A stretch of DNA of 64,000 nt from Phycisphaerae bacterium (GTDB lineage Bacteria; Planctomycetota; Phycisphaerae; Phycisphaerales; UBA1924), in assembly GCA_016793805.1 (NCBI GenBank), contig JAEUIZ010000026.1, forward strand, positions 30,965 through 94,964, read 5' to 3'. Within the stretch, counting starts at the first letter, position 1. Every line of letters starts with the position of its first letter. Position numbers and translations under genes: made by a program. This document shows positions 29,092 through 37,827 of this stretch, piece by piece. Below the pieces are notes generated by a model, which saw nothing but the letters and a program-made list of their open reading frames with translations, made no database searches and had not been told where the DNA came from.

Positions 29092-30751
29092 CGGCGGCCG
29101 CGGGGGGCCGCTCGCTCGGGGCTGGCTCGCCCTCGAGCAGCGCCGCATAGATCGACTCGACCTCGGCGACGTGGCCCGGATACGACTGCACGTTCGGCGT
29201 CGCCTCGTGGACCTCGCGCGGGCTCGGGAGCGCCACGCGGCCCTCCACGATCGACGCCATCGCCGCGGCCAACTCGTCCGGCCTCCCGCCCGCGACCAGC
29301 AACCCGTTCCTCGGCGGGCGCACCCATTCCACCGGGCCACCCAGCCGCGAGGAGATCACGAACTTCCCCGCGTGCAGGTGCTCGAGCAGCACCAGCGGAG
29401 AGTTCTCGAACCACGCGTGCGGGAGCACGCCCACGTCGTACTCCGCGCCGGCCCCGATGAGTTGCACCAGGTCGTACCCGCCCAGGAAACTCACCTCGGG
29501 AAAGAGGCTCAGCCGCTTGCGCAGCGTCCAATCGTGCCCCATCGCGCGGATATGGAACTGGCACCGCCGGCGGATCGCCGCGGGCAGCAGCGGGATCGCC
29601 TCGCAGAGCACGTCGATCCCCTTGCTCGGGCGCATGGCGCCGAAGAACCCGAAGCGCACCGGCCGGGCCGCGCTCGGATCCCACGGGCGTGCGTCGTAGT
29701 ACGGGCCACGGACCGTCCGTCGCCGGATCTGGTCGAAGTGCGGCTGCCCGAGCCGGACCACGCGCGTCCGCGACTCGTCCACGCCCATCGCGACATACGC
29801 CCGGCGGACAAAGTCGCTCGGGGGCGTCACCAGCGTCGCCTGGTTCAGCGCCTCGATCCCCTGCGCCCGCCGACGACCGTACCCGTTGAGCACCACCAGG
29901 TGCCGGTCGCTCGACAGGAACGACTCGTTCGCGTCCAGGGGCGTGGGCGCGACCGGCTTGCGCGGGCGGTCCGTCGGCTCCGGGCCCAGGTTGTGCTCGA
30001 TCACACCCTCGGCCTCGGCACGGGGCGAGAGGCCCGAGTCCACCTCGAACCCCGCCGCCGCCTCGGGGTCCGCCGCGCGATCGTTCGGCACCAGCGCCCC
30101 GCGCCGCCCGCGCCGGAGTCGATCGACCACCAGCGGCGCCGCCGTCCGCATCAGCCCGCCCAGTTCGCTCCCGAGCACACGCTCGAGGCTCTGCCCGAGC
30201 CGGCGCTTGAGCCGCTGCCGACCCGGCGGACGCTTGCGGATGCACGCTTCGCACGCCCGCCCGCCCTCGTAGTCCAGGCACAGCCGCGACTCGTCGCGCA
30301 TGAGGTCCACCTGCGGACAGGCAAACCAGTAGTTGTGCGTCGTGACGACCACGGGTCGGCCCGAGGCGCGGATCCGCCCGATCACATCCAGCGCGAAGCC
30401 CTCGAGGCTGTGGACGTGGACGATCTCGACGCGCTCGCGATCCAGCCACCCCAGCACCAACGCGGTGTCGCGCGGGCTCGAAGCCTCCGAGGCCATGTTC
30501 GCGAAGTTGTACGACGCGGGCGAGAGGTTCCGGCTGTTCACCAGGTCGAAGCACTCGACCCCGCGCCAGGTCTCCTCGTGCCGGACGTGCGGCCAGGGGC
30601 GGAGGTCGTACGTCCGCCCGGACGAGAGGTACTTCACCGCGTGCCCGCTCATCGCCAGGCCCGCGGCGAGTTCCGAGGCCGAGAGGTTGTACCCCGAGCC
30701 CTGCGTCCCCTGGTACGCCAGCCGCGCCCACCCGAGGATCGCGACGCGCAC
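29081..30751 (-). CDS. Glycosyltransferase family 4-type protein
   Basis: The 556-residue protein begins VRVAILGWARLAYQGTQGSG, and the GTG at 30751 is the only sensible start. An N-terminal GT-B domain with VHVHSLEGFALD and THNYWFACPQVDLM is followed by a Cys-containing insert (CEACIRKRPPG). The C-terminal domain has GFFGAMRPSKGIDVL, GGYDLVQLIG and the donor-binding ENSPLVLLEHLHAGK. It resembles the neighbour at 32535-34079 in architecture, including the Cys insert. With the GT2 gene it forms a three-gene surface-polysaccharide cluster; sugar and acceptor are unknown. Confidence 0.85.
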   Translation of the reverse strand: MRVAILGWARLAYQGTQGSGYNLSASELAAGLAMSGHAVKYLSSGRTYDLRPWPHVRHEETWRGVECFDLVNSRNLSPASYNFANMASEASSPRDTALVLGWLDRERVEIVHVHSLEGFALDVIGRIRASGRPVVVTTHNYWFACPQVDLMRDESRLCLDYEGGRACEACIRKRPPGRQRLKRRLGQSLERVLGSELGGLMRTAAPLVVDRLRRGRRGALVPNDRAADPEAAAGFEVDSGLSPRAEAEGVIEHNLGPEPTDRPRKPVAPTPLDANESFLSSDRHLVVLNGYGRRRAQGIEALNQATLVTPPSDFVRRAYVAMGVDESRTRVVRLGQPHFDQIRRRTVRGPYYDARPWDPSAARPVRFGFFGAMRPSKGIDVLCEAIPLLPAAIRRRCQFHIRAMGHDWTLRKRLSLFPEVSFLGGYDLVQLIGAGAEYDVGVLPHAWFENSPLVLLEHLHAGKFVISSRLGGPVEWVRPPRNGLLVAGGRPDELAAAMASIVEGRVALPSPREVHEATPNVQSYPGHVAEVESIYAALLEGEPAPSERPPAAAATR

Positions 30752-30804
30752 CGGCCTCGCGGCCCTGGGCCATCCCGGCGCCGGATTGGTCCCCGCCGGG
30801 CCGC

Positions 30805-32520
30805 TCAACCGTACCGATCCTGAGGCGCGAACCGCCGGGCCCTCGCCGCGAAGAGCACGCACCGCGCCAGCGTCGCCGCCCACCGCGCCACGAACCGCGC
30901 CCGCACGGCCAACCCATCGGGCTCGAGTTGCGCCTGGTCGCCCCGCCTCGGGTCGATGTGCAGGTTCTGCCGTGAACGCAGCATCGGGAAGTCGTTGTGC
31001 TGGTTGAAGACAACGACCGCGTCGGCCGGGCGGCGCACGTAGCGCCACTGCGCCCGAAGTTTCGACCACCGATTGGGCTCGAACACGATCCGCGCCGCCC
31101 GCGCCAGACCCTCCGGCCCGGGCGGGTCCTCCACCGTCGAGCGCACCACATACGTCCACCTCGGCCCGTCGCCGGCGCGCCCGAGTTTGACCAGCGCCGC
31201 CGACACCCGCTCGCGCAGCGCGTCCGCCCACCGGATCGACTCCGCGTGGCTGCACATCACCGCCACCTCCGCGTCCGCGCGGAGCACCCCCGCCCGATCC
31301 ATCGCCTCCAGCGTCGTCGTCGGACGCGGGCCCTCGTCGTCCAACTTCCCGCCCCGGCCCAGCACCGCGTCCAGCGCCGACCGCCGGATGATCTCGGCGT
31401 GGAACAGCCGGCAGTGCGACGCCGCCTTGCGGCTCTCGCGCAGCAGCGCCACGAGCCGCCGGAGCATCGCCCGCTTCAGGGCCATCCCCGCGAACTGCTT
31501 CTGGATCATCCAGATCAGGTTCCGCGAGGCGTAGTACCCGCGCGTGGGCGTGAGTTTCGCCAGCCAGTGCGTGTGATACACCACCGCGTCGAGATCGCAC
31601 ACCACGCGATACCCCGCCCGCGCGACGCGCAGGCACCAGTCCGCGTCGTCGCAATAGATGAAGAACCGCCGATCCCAGAACCCGACCCGCGACACCGCCG
31701 ACCACCGCGCCAAGAGGCTGCACGCCGAGACCACGTCCACCTCGCGCACGCCCTCGAACGGCAACCGCCCGCGCGTCCCGCCCACCCCTTCCGCCCACTG
31801 GCGATGCGACGCCGCGAGCCGGTGCGTCGCCGTCGGCTCCGGGCCCATCCACCCGCGCTCGAAGTCGAAATAGATCGTCGTCTCGATCGTCGTCTCGCGG
31901 TCGTCAAAGTCCACCGTCCGCGACCCCACCAGCCCGATCGTCGAGTCCGACTCCGCCGTCCGCACCAGTTGCGAGAGCGCCCCGGGCGGGACCTCCACGT
32001 CGTCGTCCACGAACCACACGTAGTCCAGCGCCGCGGCCCGCGGGAGCCAGACCGCCCCGTCGCGGTCGATCAGGTCCGCGACCGCCAGCGCCGTGTTGAA
32101 GCCCCCGCACCCCCCGAGGTTCTCGGCGTTGCGCACCAGCGTGAGCGATCCGAACGGATGCACGCTCCCCGCCCCATCGGCATCCGCCGACCCGGCTCGC
32201 GGTGCGCCATCGTCCCCGCCCCGGCCCGCGGGCACGAACGCCGGCCTCTCCGCCGAGGCCGTCGCGTTGTCCACCACCCGATCCGGCATCCACGTCGCCT
32301 CGATCAGCGCCGCGGTCCCGTCCGTCGAGCCGTTGTCAACGACGATCACGTCCAGCGCCGAGAGCGGGAACTCGAGCCCCGCCAGCGACCGCAGCACCCG
32401 GTCCGCCGCCCACCCGCGGTTCCACGTCACGATCATCGCCGCCACGCGCGGCGTCCGGCGGGCCGCCTCGACCCGCACGGGCCGCTCAGGGATCAGGCTC
32501 CCGATGCTCGTCTTGCTCAC
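30805..32520 (-). CDS. Glycosyltransferase family 2 protein (GlfT2-like)
   Basis: The GT2 core is visible: VAAMIVTWNRGWAADRVLRS, VDNGSTDGTAALI, NAENLGGCGGFNTAL, and the metal-binding DYVWFVDDDVEVP. Later FIYCDDADWCLRVARAGYRV matches galactofuranosyl- or rhamnosyltransferase-like enzymes. I choose the GTG at 32520, 14 bases after the stop of the upstream gene; an ATG at 32625 would overlap it by 91 bases. The C-terminal 200 residues form an extra domain (ESIRWADALRERVSAALVKL) without recognised family. It is translated between two GT4 genes. Confidence 0.85.
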   Translation of the reverse strand: MSKTSIGSLIPERPVRVEAARRTPRVAAMIVTWNRGWAADRVLRSLAGLEFPLSALDVIVVDNGSTDGTAALIEATWMPDRVVDNATASAERPAFVPAGRGGDDGAPRAGSADADGAGSVHPFGSLTLVRNAENLGGCGGFNTALAVADLIDRDGAVWLPRAAALDYVWFVDDDVEVPPGALSQLVRTAESDSTIGLVGSRTVDFDDRETTIETTIYFDFERGWMGPEPTATHRLAASHRQWAEGVGGTRGRLPFEGVREVDVVSACSLLARWSAVSRVGFWDRRFFIYCDDADWCLRVARAGYRVVCDLDAVVYHTHWLAKLTPTRGYYASRNLIWMIQKQFAGMALKRAMLRRLVALLRESRKAASHCRLFHAEIIRRSALDAVLGRGGKLDDEGPRPTTTLEAMDRAGVLRADAEVAVMCSHAESIRWADALRERVSAALVKLGRAGDGPRWTYVVRSTVEDPPGPEGLARAARIVFEPNRWSKLRAQWRYVRRPADAVVVFNQHNDFPMLRSRQNLHIDPRRGDQAQLEPDGLAVRARFVARWAATLARCVLFAARARRFAPQDRYG

Positions 32521-32534
32521 TGGGCCGTCCGTTC

Positions 32535-34079
32535 TCACGCCGCAGCGTACTCCCGCTCCATCTCCGCCGCGTGCGCCGACATCCCCTTCGGACGCCGCAC
32601 GCCCGCACGCAGCGACTCCAGGCACCCCGGCCGGCGCAGCACGCCCGCCAGCGTCCGCGCCAGGTCGTACCGATCATTCCCGCGGAACAGCAGCCCGTCC
32701 TGCCCGTGCCGGACGAAATCCGCGATCCCGCCCAGCGCCGCCCCGATCACCGGGATCCCGCACGCCTGGTACTCCAGCACCGTCTGCGGGCCGTTGTCCC
32801 ACCACACGCTCGGCACCAGCCCCACGTCCGTCCCGCTCAACACCCACGGCAGATCGTGGTACCGATACCCGTGCACCACGCGCAGCCCCGCCAGCCGCGG
32901 CTCCATTCGCCGAACCTCCGCCTCCGCGTGCTCCCCGCCCAGCGCGATCACCGACAGGTGCAGCCGCGACAGCACCTCCGGCGTCAGCAGTTCCAGGCTC
33001 TCCAGCAGCATCGGGAGGCCCTTGTACCAGTTGTGGTACCCCATGAACACCGCGCGCACCGCTCGCGGCTCGCCCCCCTCCACCATCGGCGGCGGGGGCA
33101 CCGACGACTCCGGTCGCGACGCCACCACGTCCGACAGCCGACACCCGATGTGCAGCGTCCGCATCACCCCCGCGCGCACGCCCTTGGACTCGTACATCGC
33201 CCGCACGAACTCCGACACCGCCAGCACCCGGTCGCACGAGTTCAGCGCCGCGACCATCGCCGCGCGCCGACGCCCGTACTCGTTCGTCGGTTCCTGCCGC
33301 TCGTCGGGGACCACGTTCGGCACCGGCCGCCGCGCCGGCAGGTCCACCCCGCTCCACACCGGGGGTAGCCGCTGCTGGTTGATCTCCGCGATGCACCCGC
33401 GCCGCTCCGCGACCATCGGCATCGACTCGTGCCAGCCCGCCACCGCGCGCACCGACTCGAACCCATCCGCCGCTTCCTTGATCCCCGCGGCCTCGCGCCG
33501 ATGCCGCGCCGGATCCGGCGCCTCCACGCACCCCGCGCACGCCTCCCCGCCCCGAAAGTCCACGCACGCCCGCCGATGCCCTTGGAGGAGGTACACCTGC
33601 GGGCAGATCGGGTGATAGTTGTGCAGCGAGAAGACCACCCGCGCCCGCGGCGCCGCCCGCCGGATCGCCCCCACACAACCCGCCGTGAACCCCTCCAGCG
33701 ACTGCACGTGCACCGCGTCGGGCCGGACCTCGCGCACGAACTCCCCGACCCGCGCCTCCAACGTCGCGCTGGCCACCTCGCCCTCCGGGTCGCGGAACTG
33801 CGCCAGCGACGGCGCCGACACCGGGGAGTTCACCACCTCCGCCACGCGGATCCCCAGCCAGTCCGGGTGCCGGATGATCCGGCATGGACCGATCGCCCGC
33901 GCTCCCCCCCCATCCCCCGGGCCGCCGCCCGCCTCGTACGCCGTGCCCCCGCAGAGCGAGTAGACCTCGTGCCCGCGGGCGACCAGTTCGAGCGCCAGCC
34001 CCTGCGTGTACCCGTTGATCCCGCCGCCGTGCGACGCGCCGTCCCACACCCGCGCCCAGTTCACCAGCACGATCCGCAT
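32535..34079 (-). CDS. Glycosyltransferase family 4-type protein
   Basis: The 514-residue protein starts MRIVLVNWARVWDGASHGGG. Visible blocks are GINGYTQGLALELVARGHEVY, VHVQSLEGFTAGCV, SLHNYHPICPQVYLL with a Cys insert (CAGCVEAPDP), VFMGYHNWYKGLPMLLESLE, and the donor-site DNGPQTVLEYQACGIPV. It is a paralogue-like partner of the gene at 29081. It is first in the operon and its start codon directly abuts the 24-bp palindrome shared with the divergent zinc-ribbon gene. Specific activity is unknown. Confidence 0.87.
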   Translation of the reverse strand: MRIVLVNWARVWDGASHGGGINGYTQGLALELVARGHEVYSLCGGTAYEAGGGPGDGGGARAIGPCRIIRHPDWLGIRVAEVVNSPVSAPSLAQFRDPEGEVASATLEARVGEFVREVRPDAVHVQSLEGFTAGCVGAIRRAAPRARVVFSLHNYHPICPQVYLLQGHRRACVDFRGGEACAGCVEAPDPARHRREAAGIKEAADGFESVRAVAGWHESMPMVAERRGCIAEINQQRLPPVWSGVDLPARRPVPNVVPDERQEPTNEYGRRRAAMVAALNSCDRVLAVSEFVRAMYESKGVRAGVMRTLHIGCRLSDVVASRPESSVPPPPMVEGGEPRAVRAVFMGYHNWYKGLPMLLESLELLTPEVLSRLHLSVIALGGEHAEAEVRRMEPRLAGLRVVHGYRYHDLPWVLSGTDVGLVPSVWWDNGPQTVLEYQACGIPVIGAALGGIADFVRHGQDGLLFRGNDRYDLARTLAGVLRRPGCLESLRAGVRRPKGMSAHAAEMEREYAAA

Positions 34080-34080
34080 G

Positions 34081-34104
34081 GGCCTGAGCGTATACGCTCA
34101 GGCC
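34081..34104. promoter_or_regulatory. 24-bp perfect palindrome filling a divergent intergenic gap
   Basis: Bases 34081-34104 form a perfect palindrome with half-site GGCCTGAGCGTA. It fills all but one base of the gap between the start codons at 34079 (minus) and 34105 (plus). Each outward direction contains TACGCT, ending 6 bases (plus) or 7 bases (minus) before the ATG, like other leaderless-type starts here. It could be a symmetric two-way promoter, an operator, or both. Confidence 0.7.
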
Positions 34105-34752
34105 ATGATCCACCTGACCTGCGACAACTGCGAGCGAGCCCTCGACGTGGCCGACGAACTCGCCGGGACCAAGGTCAAGTGCCCCGGGTGCGGAGACATC
34201 AACGTCGTCCCCGGCGTGGCCCCCCGCGCCAACTCCGGCACGCCCGCCCGCGCCGCCCCAGACCGCGCCCAGGCCGCCGGCCATCCCCCCGCCTCCGGCC
34301 CCGAGCAGCGCGTCCTGCTCGTCCGGCCCGCCATGGCCCGCGCCAGGCCCTTCCGCTTCGCCGCCCTCGTCCTCCTCCTCGTCGGCGGGCTCGTCGGCGC
34401 GGGCGTCGCCTCCAGCCGCGGGATGACCGCCCTCGCCGCCCTCGCCGGCGTCGTGGCCCTCGCCGCCGTCGGCGTCCTCCTCGTCTGGAAGGTCCAGAAA
34501 ATGAGCGCCTCCCTCGAGATCACCAACAAACGCACCATCGAACGCGTCGGGCTCCTCAGCAAGGCCACCACCGAGGTCCTCCACGACGACATCAAGAACT
34601 TCCAGGTCACGCAATCCTTCTGGCAACGCCTCTGGCGCGTCGGGACGATCGGGATCTCCAGTTCCGGACAGGACGGGATCGAGATCGTCGCCGCCGACAT
34701 CCCCCACCCCAACCGCGTCCGCGAGGTCATCGACCTCTACCGACGCCTCTAG
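34105..34752 (+). CDS. Zinc-ribbon membrane protein with PH-like domain
   Basis: The 215-residue protein begins with a zinc ribbon (CDNCERALDVADELAGTKVK, CPGCG), followed by a Pro/Ala linker, two hydrophobic helices (FRFAALVLLLVGGLVGAGVA, MTALAALAGVVALAAVGVLL) and a C-terminal bacterial PH-like domain (ITNKRTIERVGLLSKATTEV, GTIGISSSGQDGIEI). PH-like domains of this type occur in many bacterial membrane proteins of unknown role. The ATG at 34105 directly follows the palindrome; an ATG at 34078 would place the palindrome inside the gene. Confidence 0.8.
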   Translation: MIHLTCDNCERALDVADELAGTKVKCPGCGDINVVPGVAPRANSGTPARAAPDRAQAAGHPPASGPEQRVLLVRPAMARARPFRFAALVLLLVGGLVGAGVASSRGMTALAALAGVVALAAVGVLLVWKVQKMSASLEITNKRTIERVGLLSKATTEVLHDDIKNFQVTQSFWQRLWRVGTIGISSSGQDGIEIVAADIPHPNRVREVIDLYRRL

Positions 34753-34859
34753 GGCCGCGCGCCACGGGAATCCGCCCCAGCCCGACTCTCGAACCGATCC
34801 GGGCTACGCTTGCACGCGAGTTGTGGCCATGCCGCCCCGACGTGCCGATGGAGTAGGTG

Positions 34860-35150
34860 ATGACCTGGCTTCACAGAATCCGCTTGCGAGTCCTCGGGCT
34901 CCTCGTCGCGGTCGGCCTTGCGGTCCTCGCCGCCGTCTCGTGGGCCTCCCTGCCCGTCTGGCCTGTCGTGGGCGTGGCCTTCGCCGCCGTCGCACTCGTC
35001 GTCAACAACATGACCACGCGCCTCAACCAGCCCACCTGCTGGGGCTGCGGCGCCGACCTCTCGGGACACCAGGCCGGCGAGTACGGACGCGTCTGCCCAT
35101 CCTGCGGCAGCGTCACCCCCGGCGGGCCCGACGACCATCGGCAGGCCTGA
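34860..35150 (+). CDS. Small membrane protein with C-terminal zinc ribbon
   Basis: The 96-residue protein has two hydrophobic helices near the N-terminus (LGLLVAVGLAVLAAVSWASL and VVGVAFAAVALVV) and a zinc ribbon, CWGCGADLSG, then CPSCGSVTP. The ribbon resembles those annotated in planctomycete hypothetical proteins. The ATG at 34860 has GGAG at 34850-34853, six bases upstream. Function is unknown. It is convergent with the broken PEP-CTERM gene, whose stop is four bases away. Confidence 0.7.
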   Translation: MTWLHRIRLRVLGLLVAVGLAVLAAVSWASLPVWPVVGVAFAAVALVVNNMTTRLNQPTCWGCGADLSGHQAGEYGRVCPSCGSVTPGGPDDHRQA

Positions 35151-35153
35151 GCC

Positions 35154-35883
35154 TCAGTCCCGTCGCCGACGACGCGCGAGCACCCCGATCCCCGCCAGCG
35201 CCGCCACGCCCGCCCCCGGCGCGGGCATCGGCGGCGCCCGCAGCGCAAACCCGTTCAGCGTGTCGAACTTCTGAACCTCCACGTACGAGATCGACCGGTT
35301 GCTCACCAACTCAACCGTCAGCGCCGGGTTCTGCGACGCCACCTGCATCCCGCCGAACCGGTACCGCGTCCCGTTCCAGTCCCAGCCCGGCATGTCCGAC
35401 ACTGCCGGCGCGCCCAGCGGGCCAGTCCCGGCGCCCGAGACCCATCCCGGCACGTCGAGCCACGGCGTCGTGATCACCGCCCCGAACGCGTCCCGCGCTT
35501 CCAACACGAACACCTCGTTCGAGCCCCGGTTGTCCAGGTCTCCGAACGCGAACACCGTGCCCGCGGGCAGCACCCCCGTCGCCAACGTCGAGAACCCGTA
35601 CCGCGTCGTCCCCGAGTCCCCGGAACCCGTCGTCGGGCCCGTGGCGCTGAACGTCCCCACCCACGCCGGCTGCACCACGCCGGGCGACCACGTGCTGTCA
35701 AACCCCTGCGGGGGCGTCGGGCCGGGCTGGATGTTCGAGAGCGTCGGGGACACGTACCCGCTGCCCACCCCCGTCACCGACGGGATTGGGCAGGTGGTTC
35801 CCGCTCCCCGTCAATGGCTGGGCCGAGGTCGCAGCAGTAACCAACCCGCACGCGGCCAGAACGATCGTGGTTCGAGTGCGCAT
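35154..35883 (-). pseudogene. PEP-CTERM-like secreted protein gene with a frameshift
   Basis: The signal peptide (MRTRTTIVLAACGLVTAATS, from the ATG at 35883) and first mature residues (AQPLTGSGNHLPNPV) are in one frame. The rest (GSGYVSPTLSNIQPGPTP... to the end) is in another. The shift falls between about 35778 and 35810, around short G/C runs. The body is beta-rich and ends PMPAPGAGVAALAGIGVLAR plus Arg residues, an exosortase-type tail. Both halves look intact apart from the shift, so a recent mutation or a sequencing error is likely. An intact protein would have about 240 residues. Confidence 0.7.
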
Positions 35884-35985
35884 GGCGTAACTCCCGTGCG
35901 GACGCCCTGCTCTGGGGCGCCCGTCGCCATGACTGCGTTCGAATCTCCCCAACCTGTACGCGAGTGCCCGGAAGCCGTCCGCGGC

Positions 35986-36867
35986 CTACGCCAGCGCCGC
36001 CGCCCCGGAGACGATCTCCGTCAGTTCCGTCGTGATCTGCGCCTGCCGAGCCCGGTTGTAATCCCGCGTCAGGCTCTTGCGCATCTTCCCCGCGTTGTCC
36101 GTCGCGGCCTTCATCGCCACCATCCGCGCCACGTGCTCCGACACGATCGCGTCGTTGAAGCACTGGAACAGCGTCGCCCGAACCGTCGCCGGCAACAGGT
36201 CGTCCAGCAGCGCCTCCGCGTCCGGGCTGAACTCGTACTGCGCCGTGAATCCCTGCTTCTCTCCCGCCTCGCCCTTCTTCGCCGGGGGCTTCAGCGGCAG
36301 CAGTTGCAGCACCTCCGGCACCTGCCGGCCCGCCGACACGTACCGCATGTACACCACCCGCACCCCCGCCACCTCGCCCGCCGTGAACCGCGCCATGTAC
36401 TCGTTCGCCAGCGCGCTCACCTGCTCGAACGTCGGCTTGTCCCCCAGCGCGTGCGCCTTTGCCACCGGCACCCCGTTGAACTTCAGGAACCCCGCGCCCT
36501 TCTTCCCCACCAACTCGATCGTCCCCCCCTTGACCCCCCCCGCCTGCTGCCGAAGGTGCCCCATCGCCACCCGAAGCACCGCCCCGTTGTACGGCCCGCA
36601 CAGCCCACGGTCCGACGTGATGATCAGCGTCAGTTCCGGCTTGTCCTTCGCCCCCACCCCCGAGATCAGCGGGTGCGAGATGTTCCCCGCCGTCGCCGCC
36701 AGTTCCGTCACCAGACCGAACACGCCCTCCGTGTACGGCTTGGTCGCCACCGCTCGCTGCTGCGCCTTGGCGAACTTGCTCGTGGCGATCATCTGCATCG
36801 TCTTGGTGATCCGGCGGATGTTGCCCACCGCCTTGATCCGCTTCTTGATCTCGCGCGTCTTTGCCAT
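35986..36867 (-). CDS. atpG: F1F0 ATP synthase gamma subunit
   Basis: The gamma subunit is the rotor shaft of ATP synthase. The 293-residue protein starts with AKTREIKKRIKAVGNIRRIT and KTMQMIATSKF, has SDRGLCGPYN in the Rossmann-like part, and ends with NDAIVSEHVARMVAMKAATD and RDYNRARQAQITTELTEIVS, all typical. Neither atpA nor atpD flanks it, so it is separate from the usual atpAGD cluster. A -10-like box 9 bases before the ATG suggests independent expression. Confidence 0.94.
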   Translation of the reverse strand: MAKTREIKKRIKAVGNIRRITKTMQMIATSKFAKAQQRAVATKPYTEGVFGLVTELAATAGNISHPLISGVGAKDKPELTLIITSDRGLCGPYNGAVLRVAMGHLRQQAGGVKGGTIELVGKKGAGFLKFNGVPVAKAHALGDKPTFEQVSALANEYMARFTAGEVAGVRVVYMRYVSAGRQVPEVLQLLPLKPPAKKGEAGEKQGFTAQYEFSPDAEALLDDLLPATVRATLFQCFNDAIVSEHVARMVAMKAATDNAGKMRKSLTRDYNRARQAQITTELTEIVSGAAALA

Positions 36868-36876
36868 AGGGGGGCG

Positions 36877-36882
36877 ATCGTA
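36877..36882 (-). promoter_or_regulatory. -10-like box TACGAT for leaderless atpG
   Basis: On the minus strand TACGAT ends 9 bases before the atpG ATG with only C, G and one T between, so no Shine-Dalgarno sequence. Confidence 0.45.
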
Positions 36883-36915
36883 GCGCCCTTCCCCACGCCC
36901 CGCCGCGCCGACCCC

Positions 36916-37383
36916 CTACCGCCCGGCCCCCTCCACCAGCCCCACCTTCCCCCACCCCGCGCTTGTCGCCGCGTCGTGAACCCGGATCACGTCGCCGTAC
37001 GGCACCCCCGGCGCGGGCGACACCAACAGCACCAGGTCCCCCTTCGCCGCGCCCCGCGCCAGTTCCTCCAGCCGCGCCCCCAGCGACCCCAGGTCCAGCG
37101 TCCCGAATCCCTCCCCCTCGGCCACCGTCCGACCATCGGCCCCCGTCGCCAGCCGAACCTCGAACCGCGCGGGCGGAAGCGCGAACGGGTCCGCCGCCGC
37201 CCCCGCCTCTGCGCTCGGCCTCGGGAGCGCCGACCGCAGGAACCACTCCGATCCCGCGAACGTCGCCGTCGCCATAAAGAAGATCAGGATCACCATCACC
37301 ACGTCCACCATCGGCGTCATGTTCGGGCCGAAGTGCGCGTCCGCGATCGCCCGCGCGTCACGCCTCCGAAACCGCGCCCTCAT
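36916..37383 (-). CDS. ExbD/TolR-family protein
   Basis: The 155-residue protein has the ExbD signature: a basic N-terminus, NMTPMVDVVMVILIFFMATA with the membrane Asp that couples to proton flow, then a periplasmic domain (RFEVRLATGADGRTV, LVLLVSPAPGVPYGDVIRV). It overlaps the upstream exbD by four bases (ATGA). With that gene and exbB it makes an energy-transducing channel of the Tol/TonB/Mot type. The partner it drives is not visible. Confidence 0.88.
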   Translation of the reverse strand: MRARFRRRDARAIADAHFGPNMTPMVDVVMVILIFFMATATFAGSEWFLRSALPRPSAEAGAAADPFALPPARFEVRLATGADGRTVAEGEGFGTLDLGSLGARLEELARGAAKGDLVLLVSPAPGVPYGDVIRVHDAATSAGWGKVGLVEGAGR

Positions 37384-37820
37384 CGACCACCCCCGCCCCG
37401 CTCCGCCGCCAGACGCACCGACTCCACCCCCGCCGCCCGACACGCCGACAGCACCACCCCAACCCCTCCATACGACAACTCGCGCGACGCCCGCACCTCG
37501 ACCACCATCCCGGGCCGACGCGCCAGCCGCTCGCGCACCTCCCCCGCCAGCGCCTCCGCCGGAATCTCCTGCGCCTCGATCACATACCGCACACCCCCGC
37601 CCCCCTCCCCGCCCCCCGGCATGGCGTTGATCACCAGCGCCTCGGGCGCCTTCTCCTCCACCCCCGTCCCCGACACCGGCAGCCGAATCTGGCTCCGCTG
37701 ATCCGCCGCCAACTTCCCCACGATCAGGAAGAACACGATCAGGCACATCACCACGTCGATCATCGGCGTCACGTTGATCGCGTGCACGCCGGGATGCGAG
37801 ATGGGCCGTCGAAGCCGCAT
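37380..37820 (-). CDS. ExbD/TolR-family protein (second copy)
   Basis: The 146-residue protein has INVTPMIDVVMCLIVFFLIV, with the conserved Asp, and a periplasmic domain ending VVLSACRAAGVESVRLAAE. It follows exbB by seven bases and overlaps the next exbD by four. Two different ExbD proteins with one ExbB may form a mixed complex, as in some three-component Exb systems of other bacteria. Confidence 0.9.
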   Translation of the reverse strand: MRLRRPISHPGVHAINVTPMIDVVMCLIVFFLIVGKLAADQRSQIRLPVSGTGVEEKAPEALVINAMPGGGEGGGGVRYVIEAQEIPAEALAGEVRERLARRPGMVVEVRASRELSYGGVGVVLSACRAAGVESVRLAAERGGGGR

Positions 37821-37827
37821 GAGCGCC

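Noticed and set aside
29081..34079. Glycosyltransferase cluster as a newly acquired island
   Set aside because: GC content and strand composition match the surrounding region, and no integrase, IS or tRNA boundary is seen.
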